A DNA stretch of 12,558 bases from DATADD01 sp046262355 (GTDB taxonomy: Bacteria; Actinomycetota; CADDZG01; WHSQ01), in the NCBI GenBank assembly GCA_046262355.1, contig JBHEMX010000007.1:1-12558 (forward strand), in the 5' to 3' direction. Below, piece after piece: positions 6,658 through 12,162 of the stretch. Both the position numbers and the translations under genes were made by a program. Numbering within the stretch: the first letter of the stretch is position 1; every line of letters begins with the position of its first letter. The notes beneath the pieces are model-generated. The model did not search any database and was not told the origin of the DNA. It worked only from the letters and a program-made list of their open reading frames with translations.

Positions 6658-7441
6658 TCAGGACTCGAGCAGCTCTCGCACCTTGAGGAGGAGATCCTCG
6701 GGCGTGAAAGGTTTCTGGAGGAAGCTGCTGCGGCCGGAGAGGGCCGCCGGCTCGTCGAGATAGCGGTCGGGATATCCCGACATGAAGAGGGTCTTCAGGT
6801 CCCTGCGGAAGGCGGACACTTGCTCGCACAGGTCGCGTCCCGACATCTCTGGTGTGACGACATCCGTGACCAGGAGGCGGATCGACGCTTCGCGTCGCGC
6901 CAGGTCGACCGCCTCGAGCGGGGAGCCCGAGCTGATCACCGTGTAGCCGTTTCCCTTCAGTATCCGCTCGACGACGCGCCGGACTGCCGCTTCGTCTTCG
7001 GCGACGAGCACGGTTTCTCCCGAACCTCGCTCCCGCGGCTTGTCGGCGATGAGCTGCCCTTCGGTTGCGTCCCTTGCGGCCGACGCGGGCAGATAGACGC
7101 GCACCGTCGTTCCGGCTGTGGGGCGCGTTTCGACGTCGATGCATCCTTTGGCCTGCTTCACGATGCCGTACACGGTGGCGAGGCCGAGGCCCGTGCCCTT
7201 GCCGGCGGACTTCGTAGTGAAGAAGGGCTCGAAAGCGTGCATCGTTGAAGTCGTGAGCGATACCTCCGGCGAGCTGTCCGATCGCCTCCATCTTTTGTGA
7301 CTGCTGAAGCGACACATGACGAGGTCTGGCCTCGGCGGCTGCGTCGACCATCTCTCGATAGTCCTCGGGCGTGACCTCGACGCGACGCGCTCCGTCGATC
7401 GCGTTTCCCTCGGAGTTCACCGCTCGTTGGTCGTCGGCCAT
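6658..7441 (-). pseudogene. Hybrid sensor histidine kinase/receiver gene with internal deletion
   Basis: Starts at ATG 7441 behind a strong GAGGGAGG Shine-Dalgarno (minus strand, 7444-7451). The N-terminal 67 residues end in a histidine-kinase H-box, SQKMEAIGQLAGGIAHDFN, with the phospho-accepting His at 63. The frame then breaks at about 7240-7247. In the next frame the sequence resumes at HAFEPFFTTKSAGKGTGLGL, the F and G2 boxes of the ATPase domain. The second dimerisation helix, N box and G1 box are missing, a loss of several hundred bases. A complete receiver domain follows (from about 7020 down to 6658) with the acidic pair EDE, phospho-acceptor Asp in LLVTDVVTPEMSG, Ser in LFMSGYP and Lys in FLQKPF. 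The kinase cannot be functional; an internal start could still yield the receiver alone. The output of the parent protein is unknown. Confidence 0.85.
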
Positions 7442-7679
7442 GGCCTCCCTCGCGCGGTCATCGGAAGGCAGGGAACCGTGCTTTAACGGCTCGGCGGCGA
7501 TCCGCCTCCGATCCGACGAGCGAACCCATGGGCGGGCGCAGTGCCCGATGCTCGGTCTGTTCTGCCGACTTGACCCCAGCTGCGCTCGCCCGTCTCTCGA
7601 GTCACAAGGTCAGGCGCTTCGGGTTGACGGCTCCCTGAGAACGTCCGGCGCGGCCTTGCGCCGGGCCGCGCTAGCGCGG
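7442..7679. other. Intergenic region between the broken kinase gene and tRNA-Leu
   Basis: About 240 bases without a convincing gene on either strand. The open frames that cross it are made largely of tRNA antisense or non-biased sequence. It contains the Shine-Dalgarno of the kinase gene at its left end and a GC hairpin at its right end, listed separately. Confidence 0.6.
7648..7671 (-). terminator. GC-rich hairpin downstream of tRNA-Leu, possible terminator
   Basis: A perfect 8-bp inverted repeat (GCGCGGCC / GGCCGCGC) with an 8-base loop at 7656-7663 starts 8 bases past the 3' end of the tRNA, in the direction of its transcription. No run of T follows on the minus strand, so it is at best a weak or processing-type terminator. 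Confidence 0.35.
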
Positions 7680-7762
7680 TGCGAGAGGGGGGATTCGAAC
7701 CCCCACGCCCTAGGGGCACCGGCTCCTAAGGCCGGCGCGTCTGCCAATTCCGCCACTCTCGC
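7680..7762 (-). tRNA. tRNA-Leu (anticodon UAG)
   Basis: Read on the minus strand, the acceptor 5' strand GCGAGAG (7756-7762) pairs with CTCTCGC (7681-7687), with discriminator A at 7680. The D-arm begins TGGCGGAATTGGCAGACGC. The anticodon stem CCGGC/GCCGG encloses the loop CTTAGGA, giving anticodon TAG, for CUA leucine codons (and wobble). A long class II variable arm (TGCCCCTAGGGCGT) and T-arm GGGGG-TTCGAAT-CCCCC follow. All features fit a leucine tRNA of 83 nt. CCA is not encoded: ACCG follows on that strand. Confidence 0.97.
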
Positions 7763-7771
7763 GGGCCCGCC

Positions 7772-7777
7772 ATCGTA
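7772..7777 (-). promoter_or_regulatory. Possible -10 box for tRNA-Leu
   Basis: TACGAT on the minus strand fits the TAnnnT pattern of actinobacterial housekeeping promoters and ends 9 bases before the tRNA 5' end, about the spacing expected for a start at or just before the mature end. No good -35 hexamer is seen, so confidence is low. Confidence 0.3.
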
Positions 7778-7796
7778 CCGACGGGGGAACGCGCGC

Positions 7797-7997
7797 TTAG
7801 CCGGCGACCCGGTCGTGGTCGGTGTACGCCTCGCAGGCGTCGATCAGCTCCTGAACCGCATCCTTGACGGCGGCGAGGTGGTTGTCGGTCGTGCGCGCCT
7901 CGGAGATCTTGTCGAAAGCTCGCTTGTGCGCCCAGCGCAGCTGCTCATCTCGATCGTGCCGAGGCTTCTGGCGCCTCACGTGCTGCAGTGTTCCCAC
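7797..7997 (-). CDS. Small hypothetical protein (66 aa)
   Basis: Not recognised. From GTG 7997 the product is 66 residues, hydrophilic and probably helical, rich in Asp, Glu, Arg, Ala and His (for example RWAHKRAFDKISEARTTDN and AAVKDAVQELIDACEAY), with no signal peptide or membrane segment. I prefer GTG 7997 because a GGGGAGAAAGG sequence (minus strand, 8006-8016) stands 8 bases before it. A TTG at 8024 in the same frame would place that Shine-Dalgarno inside the gene. The helical amphipathic pattern and G/C-biased third positions argue that it is real. The TAA lies 34 bases upstream of tRNA-Leu on the same strand, so it might be cotranscribed with the tRNA. It is divergent from the DivIVA-like gene. 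Confidence 0.55.
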   Translation of the reverse strand: MGTLQHVRRQKPRHDRDEQLRWAHKRAFDKISEARTTDNHLAAVKDAVQELIDACEAYTDHDRVAG

Positions 7998-8062
7998 CGT
8001 GCAGACCTTTCTCCCCAAACCCAACCTCTAGATGCATCATCGAGTGGATGACGTGACGGATG

Positions 8063-8082
8063 TATCCGCAATTAGGCGGATA
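8063..8082. promoter_or_regulatory. Perfect 7-bp dyad, candidate operator
   Basis: TATCCGC, six bases (AATTAG), then GCGGATA: a perfect inverted repeat of 7-bp arms with a short A+T-rich spacer, the geometry of a dimeric repressor site. It lies in the divergent intergenic region, 66 bases upstream of the small gene's GTG and about 205 bases upstream of the DivIVA-like ATG. It could also form a small RNA hairpin. No bound factor can be named. Confidence 0.35.
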
Positions 8083-8105
8083 TCGCACGGGCGAAGCCGT
8101 CGGTC

Positions 8106-8111
8106 GATAAT
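8106..8111 (+). promoter_or_regulatory. Possible -10 box upstream of the DivIVA-like gene
   Basis: GATAAT resembles a -10 hexamer and stands shortly before a Shine-Dalgarno-led small ORF and the DivIVA-like gene. No recognisable -35 hexamer is present at 16-18 bases upstream, so this is only a candidate. Confidence 0.2.
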
Positions 8112-8123
8112 GGAGGAGCGAAG

Positions 8124-8213
8124 GTGAGCCTCTCCGTCCGTTCACCGGAAGCGCTGCAACGGCCAGAGGAGGTCCGGCCCATCGACCTCAGCGAGGCGCC
8201 ACGGCTCGCATGA
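8124..8213 (+). CDS. Possible 29-residue leader or small protein
   Basis: A GTG start at 8124 is preceded by GGAGGAG (8112-8118) at good spacing. The frame runs 29 codons (VSLSVRSPEALQRPEEVRPI, then DLSEAPRLA) to TGA at 8211-8213. Third positions are about three-quarters G or C, in keeping with coding sequence here, but the length is too short to be decisive. It ends 73 bases before the DivIVA-like ATG. I do not recognise the peptide. Confidence 0.22.
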   Translation: MSLSVRSPEALQRPEEVRPIDLSEAPRLA

Positions 8214-8286
8214 TGTTGCGGCGCAAAGGACGTCCCGCAGTGAGGGCAACAGATGGTAAGAGTAGGAAAAGCAACGGGGAGGAACC

Positions 8287-9063
8287 ATGAGACAAGAGGG
8301 GAACCTCTCGCCTGAGGCGATCGCCCGACGCCAGTTCGCGCCGGTCGGACGGCGGGGTTTCGACAAGGCAGAGGTGTCGGCTTTCCTCGTGGAGGTGGCG
8401 AACGCCTATGGGGCGGTTCTCCAGAGGCTCGAGCGAGCGGAGGCCGAACCGAGCTTCGAGCAACTTGGTTCCGAAGCCGGGGCCTTGCTGCAGCTGGCCA
8501 AGGACGGCGCCGACTCGCTGCGGCGCAAGGCCGAGGAGGAAGCACAGTCGATGTTGAGCTCGGCCCGGGACGAGTCAGAGGAGCTGCGTAAGCAGTCGGA
8601 AGGAAACGCTACCGCCATCGTCGAGCGGGCCACGCAGGAGGCCGAGCGTCGCGTACGCGAGGCCGAACTGGTGGCGCGGAGGTTCCGGAACGTCACTAAG
8701 CGTCAGTGTGACCAGATGATCGCCGAGGCTCAGTCTCGCTCGGCGCGGCTCGAGGCCCACCAGCGCAACATGCGCGCGAAGATCGCGGACATGGAGGGCG
8801 TCTTCCAAGCCTTCCGGGCCGAGATGGAGTCGTCGATCCGCCCGAGCGACGACGCAGACATAGACGACGACCTCAAGGCCGAGAGCGACGAAGAGCTCCA
8901 GGATCCCGAAGAGCTCGGCGACGAAGAGCTCGGCGACGAAGAGCTCGACGAGGACGCCGTGCTTGCCGAGGTGCTCGACGGTGACGAGGAAGAGGAGGGG
9001 GATCCTCGTTCGACGGGCGTGCAACCCAAGCCCATCTTCGAGGGGGAATCCGCGACGCGCTGA
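8287..9063 (+). CDS. DivIVA-domain coiled-coil protein with acidic tail
   Basis: 258 residues. The N-terminal segment, about residues 8-45 (FAPVGRRGFDKAEVSAFL around 17-34, then VEVANAYGAVL), matches the DivIVA/Wag31 lipid-binding N-terminal motif, where R-G-F/Y-D-x-x-E-V-D/S-x-F-L is typical. Residues about 46-180 are rich in Glu, Ala, Arg and Gln with heptad-like spacing, predicting a long coiled coil. Residues 187-238 are extremely acidic (Asp/Glu runs with EELGD repeats), and the end is VQPKPIFEGESATR. Proteins of this kind assemble at curved membranes and organise polar growth or septation; this one is probably a DivIVA-like paralogue rather than Wag31 itself, since the acidic tail is unusual and no cell-division genes are nearby. 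ATG 8287 has a GGGGAGG Shine-Dalgarno. It is a stand-alone gene with its own upstream region. Confidence 0.8.
   Translation: MRQEGNLSPEAIARRQFAPVGRRGFDKAEVSAFLVEVANAYGAVLQRLERAEAEPSFEQLGSEAGALLQLAKDGADSLRRKAEEEAQSMLSSARDESEELRKQSEGNATAIVERATQEAERRVREAELVARRFRNVTKRQCDQMIAEAQSRSARLEAHQRNMRAKIADMEGVFQAFRAEMESSIRPSDDADIDDDLKAESDEELQDPEELGDEELGDEELDEDAVLAEVLDGDEEEEGDPRSTGVQPKPIFEGESATR
8908..8952 (+). repeat. 15-bp in-frame tandem repeat in the acidic tail
   Basis: Two perfect copies of GAAGAGCTCGGCGAC (8908-8922, 8923-8937) and a third with changed end (8938-8952) encode EELGD-EELGD-EELDE. A related GACGAAGAGCTC occurs at 8887-8898. The unit is a multiple of three, so copy-number change would lengthen or shorten the acidic tail without a frameshift. 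Confidence 0.95.
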
Positions 9064-9412
9064 CCACTCCACCCGCGCCCGGAGATCAGCCTCGTAGGCG
9101 CAGGAGCGGACGCGGGCGGCAGAGCTGCTGCTGCTAGCCTTCCTGCACCGGGCAGTCTTGTCTTCCGCTCCGGCTGGGGGTCCGGCGCGCCGTGACGGGC
9201 GCCCTCGGTCGCCTCGGTCGCCTGGGCGGGCTCCCGGGAGGGCTTGGCCGGGCGAGCGATGAGTTTTCCGACTGGTGGTCGTCGTAACGTGGGTGAGCTG
9301 CGGGCCGGCAGCCGGGCACGCGTGAGCAGGGTCGAGGTCCAGGCCGGCCGGGACAGGAGAGGGAAGTCACCGCCGCCGCGAGGGCCGGCGGGAAGGTCGG
9401 AAGGGAGCACGG
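9064..9412. other. Intergenic region before the BNR-MoaD pair
   Basis: About 350 bases of very GC-rich sequence with no convincing gene on either strand; open frames here are Pro/Arg/Ala-rich and look non-coding. Seen in it: a 9-bp tandem duplication CCTCGGTCG (9203-9220), the palindrome CTCCCGGGAG near 9231-9240, a TAACGT hexamer at 9285-9290 that fits a TAnnnT -10 box without a clear -35, and one copy of a 15-bp direct repeat (9300-9314). AAGGGAG at 9401-9407 is the Shine-Dalgarno of the next gene. Confidence 0.6.
9300..9314 (+). repeat. 15-bp direct repeat, left copy
   Basis: GCGGGCCGGCAGCCG occurs here and again at 10827-10841, bracketing the BNR-MoaD gene pair in the same orientation. 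In GC-rich DNA a 15-bp match in this much sequence can arise by chance. Confidence 0.4.
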
Positions 9413-10528
9413 ATGAGCGAGCTACGGCTACTGGTCGGTACACGCAAGGGCGCCTTCGTCCTGACGTCGGATGGGAAGCGGGAGCGTTGGGACGTCGAGG
9501 GCCCGCATTTCGGCGGCTGGGAGATCTATCACCTCGCCGGATCTTCCGGTGACCCGAACCGGCTCTATGCCTCGCAGTCCAGCGGCTGGTTCGGGCAGCT
9601 GATCCAGCGCTCCAACGACGGTGGCAAGACCTGGGAGCCGGTGGGTAACGAGTTCGCCTACGACGGCGTTCCCGGCACTCACCAGTGGTACGACGGCACG
9701 CAGCACCCCTGGGAGTTCGCGCGCGTCTGGCATCTGGAGCCATCGCCGACCGATCCGGACACCGTTTACGCTGGGGTTGAGGACGCCGCTCTGTTCCGCT
9801 CGAGTGACGGCGCACAGACGTGGCAGGAGCTGCCCGGGCTTCGGACCCATGACTCAGGGCCCTCGTGGCAACCCGGTGCCGGTGGGATGTGCCTGCACAC
9901 GATCGTTCTGGATCCAAACGAACCGGGACGGATCTTCGTGGCCATCTCTGCTGCGGGTGTTTTTCGGACCGACGACGGCGGCAAGGAGTGGCGGCCGGCG
10001 AATCGCGGTCTGCAGTCCGGAGGGATCCCCGATTCCGATGCAGAGGTCGGCCACTGCGTCCACCGTATCGCGATGCACCGTTCGCGCCCAGATGTGCTGT
10101 TCATGCAGAAGCACTGGGACGTCATGCGCAGCGACGACGCCGGCGAGTCGTGGCGAGAGGTCAGCGGCAACTTGCCTAGCGACTTCGGGTTTCCGATCGA
10201 GGTTCATGCACACGAGCCGGACACCATCTATGTCGTTCCGATCAAGAGTGACTCGGAGCATTACCCGCCCGACGGAAAGCTGCGCGTGTACCGTAGCCGA
10301 ACGGGTGGAAACGAGTGGGAGGCGCTCATGAACGGTCTGCCGCAAAGCGACTGCTACGTCAACGTGCTGCGCGATGCGATGGCCGTGGACTCGCTCGATC
10401 CGTGCGGCGTGTACTTCGGTACAACCGGCGGACAGGTATACGCATCAGCCGACTCAGGTGACAACTGGGCGCCCATCGTCCGAGATCTTCCGGCCGTGCT
10501 GTCCGTCGAAGTCCAGACGCTGTCATGA
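9413..10528 (+). CDS. BNR/Asp-box repeat beta-propeller protein (sialidase-like fold, function unknown)
   Basis: 371 residues beginning LRLLVGTRKGAFVLTSDG, with no signal peptide or membrane segment, so cytoplasmic. Asp-box motifs (S/T-x-D-x-G-x-x-W) recur along the chain: SNDGGKTW 67-74, SSDGAQTW 130-137, TDDGGKEW 186-193, SDDAGESW 240-247, a degenerate SRTGGNEW 295-302 and SADSGDNW 345-352. This predicts a six- or seven-bladed propeller. Databases usually label such proteins exo-alpha-sialidase or glycosyl hydrolase, but I do not see the N-terminal catalytic Arg motif of true sialidases, and the protein is not exported, so the enzymatic label is doubtful. ATG 9413 has AAGGGAG at 9401-9407. 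Its stop overlaps the start of a MoaD/ThiS-like gene (ATGA), which implies joint function. Confidence 0.85.
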   Translation: MSELRLLVGTRKGAFVLTSDGKRERWDVEGPHFGGWEIYHLAGSSGDPNRLYASQSSGWFGQLIQRSNDGGKTWEPVGNEFAYDGVPGTHQWYDGTQHPWEFARVWHLEPSPTDPDTVYAGVEDAALFRSSDGAQTWQELPGLRTHDSGPSWQPGAGGMCLHTIVLDPNEPGRIFVAISAAGVFRTDDGGKEWRPANRGLQSGGIPDSDAEVGHCVHRIAMHRSRPDVLFMQKHWDVMRSDDAGESWREVSGNLPSDFGFPIEVHAHEPDTIYVVPIKSDSEHYPPDGKLRVYRSRTGGNEWEALMNGLPQSDCYVNVLRDAMAVDSLDPCGVYFGTTGGQVYASADSGDNWAPIVRDLPAVLSVEVQTLS

Positions 10529-10821
10529 TCCGCGTCGTGCTCCCGGCACATCTGAGGACGTTGGCCCACGTCGAGGGCGAGGTGGAGCTCCACGTTGAGG
10601 GTCAGGCCACGCAGCGTTTGGTCCTAGACGCGCTCGAGACGCGCTATCCGATGCTGTCCGGGACGATCCGTGACCAGACCACACAGCAGCGCCGAGCATT
10701 CCTTAGGTTCTTCGGCTGCGGGCAGGATCTGTCCCACGAACCCCCGGACGCGCCACTGCCCGATGCGATCTCGGAAGGGGCCGAGCCCTTCATGGTCGTG
10801 GGGGCTATGGCGGGCGGCTAA
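10525..10821 (+). CDS. MoaD/ThiS-family ubiquitin-like protein paired with the BNR protein
   Basis: 98 residues starting IRVVLPAHLRTLAHVEGEVE and ending MVVGAMAGG directly before TAA. The terminal diglycine, the length and the alternating strand pattern (VRVVLP..., LVLDALETRYP at 32-42, FLRFFGCGQDLS near 69-80) fit the beta-grasp sulfur-carrier family, in which the terminal Gly is adenylated by an E1-like enzyme and thiocarboxylated. The ATG overlaps the BNR gene stop by 4 nt. No molybdopterin, thiamine or cysteine genes adjoin, so neither MoaD nor ThiS is a safe name. Unlike the CysO at 93-413, the diglycine here is exposed. It is the last intact gene before the decayed region. Confidence 0.85.
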   Translation: MIRVVLPAHLRTLAHVEGEVELHVEGQATQRLVLDALETRYPMLSGTIRDQTTQQRRAFLRFFGCGQDLSHEPPDAPLPDAISEGAEPFMVVGAMAGG

Positions 10822-10826
10822 CAGGG

Positions 10827-10841
10827 GCGGGCCGGCAGCCG
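10827..10841 (+). repeat. 15-bp direct repeat, right copy
   Basis: Second copy of the 15-mer found at 9300-9314. It begins 6 bases after the stop of the MoaD/ThiS-like gene. Confidence 0.4.
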
Positions 10842-11130
10842 ACCCATGCTTCGCTGTGGCTGAGGCCGCCCGGCGCGTAGAGCACTTCTCTTGCCATCCA
10901 AGCGTCTACTCGATGCCCGAGATCAGAAGTGGAGCGGTGCCTCCGAGAACAAGGGGGGCAGCACGAGGCAGGCGGGGTTCTGCGCCTACCGCGACACGTC
11001 GACGGTGACCCCGACGAACTAGCAACTGCATTCGCGTTATGGCGCAAAGAAGTACGCTCGACTCGTCGCTCTCAAGGCCAAATACGATCCCGCAAACATG
11101 TTCCGTTTCAACCACAACATTCGCCCTATG
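10842..11130 (+). pseudogene. Remnant of a berberine-bridge-type FAD-linked oxidase (C-terminus)
   Basis: The secure part is 11038-11130, which reads YGAKKYARLVALKAKYDPAN followed by MFRFNHNIRP. This is the BBE-domain end of FAD-dependent oxidoreductases, whose C-terminus is typically Y-x-R-L-x-x-L-K-x-K-Y-D-P-x-N-x-F-R-x-N-x-N-I. In that frame a TAG stands at 11020-11022, and the sequence before it fits better in a neighbouring frame (HVDGDPDELATAF at about 10995-11034), so at least one frameshift is present. The preceding 150 bases show no readable FAD-binding sequence, and the rest of the gene, normally over 400 codons, is absent. Not functional. The remnant ends within a few bases of where the oppositely oriented AbiEii-like gene breaks off. 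Confidence 0.65.
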
Positions 11131-11827
11131 GGGCCGCGCAGCCCGCCACTGCGATTTCGCTGGAGGTGGGCAATGCAACCTCCTGCGCGATCACGAGCAT
11201 GTCGAATAGATCTCTCGAACGAGAGCTTATGCCTGCGGCGTACCTGCGCGTGTAGGCGTGCAGCTTCTCGGCGAGTTGCTGGGCGGGCGAGATCATCGGC
11301 AGCTTCAGCGGAACTTCCCCGATGAAGGCGAACGGATTGCGTTTGATCCCGACGATCTCAACCGGTCTCGGGTCCTCGATCGTGAGGTTTACGTCCAGCT
11401 TGAGCTTCTCGAATATCCTGCCGGCGAGGCGCGCGGTCACCGTGTAGGGGAACGCGCCCTCGGGCCCCTCTCCCTCCAGTGCCGTGGCGTCCCCGATCTC
11501 GAACTCAAAGCCATCTCCGAGATCGGTGTCGATCACGCCGTCGAGAATTTCCTCCAGCTCTGCCTGCACCCTGCGCCAGTTGGCATCGACGTCGTGGGTG
11601 GCGCGCACATGTGTGCCGATGCGGGCGATCAATGCCAGCGTGCCCTTCAGGGCCCAGCTGTCTGGAGTAGAGACGCGCTGCACCCGGGCCAGCAGACGCT
11701 GGAACGCGGCTTCCTTCCGCAGCCGGTCGTACGGCACGCCGGTTCGAAGGGCTTCACTCTTCAGCTGATCCTCAAGCGCCTGCCGGAATGCCGCCGCGCT
11801 CGAGTAGCTGCCGACGCCCGCCATCAT
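11126..11827 (-). pseudogene. AbiEii-like nucleotidyltransferase toxin, C-terminally truncated
   Basis: 233 residues from ATG 11827. WALKGTLALIARIGTHVRAT (58-77) followed by HDVDANWR (78-85) fits the nucleotidyltransferase motif G-S/T...D-x-D of AbiEii/AbiGii type IV toxins. AEKLHAYTRRY (186-196) and SSRSRDLFDMLVIA (201-214) match the conserved region where the family usually has R-x-K-D-L-x-D. Homologues go on for several dozen residues more; here the recognisable part stops near residue 224, and the end (VAGCAAP) is out-of-family sequence running into the oxidase remnant. In known systems the toxin is neutralised at the transcriptional and functional level by AbiEi. The start overlaps the stop of the upstream AbiEi-like gene (ATGA). 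With the motifs retained, residual activity cannot be excluded, but the truncation suggests a dead gene. Confidence 0.75.
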
Positions 11828-12162
11828 CCCGCTCGGGATAACAGGTGTGCCAGCGTGCGCTCCAAGATCTCGTCATCCGCTGCGAGCTTGCGAAGACGCC
11901 GGGCCGAGACCAGCTCTCTGTTCAATGCCTGCTCGGCGGCGGTTGCCACCGTTCTCGGGTCGGACGTGCGCGCCAAATCGGCGAGCGTCCGAGCCACGGT
12001 CGTGATCGGCACCCCGGCGCGGACGGTGCGGTCGTTTCCTTCGAGCGGCGCGTGGTGGAGGACGACACCTTGGCGTCGCCCGCGGAAGGGCCGGGGAACG
12101 GTGAGGTGGATCTTGGCCGGCATGGCGTCGGTCAACCCGTAGACGGCAAGGGCAGTGTCGTG
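11824..12162 (-). pseudogene. AbiEi-like antitoxin, N-terminal half lost
   Basis: The recognisable sequence starts at about 12162 (HDTALAVYGLTDAMPAKIHL) and continues with TVPRPFRGRRQGVVLHHAPL and GVPITTVARTLADLA, the central and C-terminal parts of AbiEi-type antitoxins. It ends TLAHLLSRAG at TGA 11826-11824, overlapping the AbiEii start. The N-terminal winged helix-turn-helix that binds the operator, and everything before the SHxTAL segment, is missing because reverse transcriptase sequence on the other strand begins at 12153-12162. An internal TTG at 12135 or ATG at 12123 could start a protein of about 100 residues, but it would lack the DNA-binding domain. The 4-nt overlap and order (antitoxin then toxin) are those of the AbiE operon. 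Confidence 0.72.

Larger units (their letters stand above)
8025..8286. other. Divergent intergenic region with dyad and possible leader ORF
   Basis: About 260 bases between the small minus-strand gene and the DivIVA-like gene, locally richer in A+T near 8025-8085. It holds the 20-bp dyad, a possible -10 box and a possible 29-codon ORF listed separately, and the GGGGAGG Shine-Dalgarno of the DivIVA-like gene at 8276-8282. Nothing else convincing is seen. Confidence 0.6.

Noticed and set aside
7371..8051. 226-codon plus-strand frame over the tRNA and small gene
   Set aside because: It contains the translated antisense of tRNA-Leu (ERGDSNPHA), a common annotation artefact, and opposes better-supported genes.
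8730..9917. 395-codon minus-strand frame antisense to the DivIVA-like gene and the BNR gene
   Set aside because: The poly-Ser stretch is simply the complement of the acidic tail, and Arg/Pro-rich sequence elsewhere shows no family resemblance.
9413..10528. Annotation of the BNR gene as a true exo-alpha-sialidase
   Set aside because: There are Asp-boxes, but no signal peptide and no recognisable catalytic arginine motif, so only the fold is supported.
11258..12142. 294-codon plus-strand frame antisense to the AbiEii/AbiEi region
   Set aside because: It has no domain signature; the minus strand carries clear nucleotidyltransferase and AbiEi motifs.
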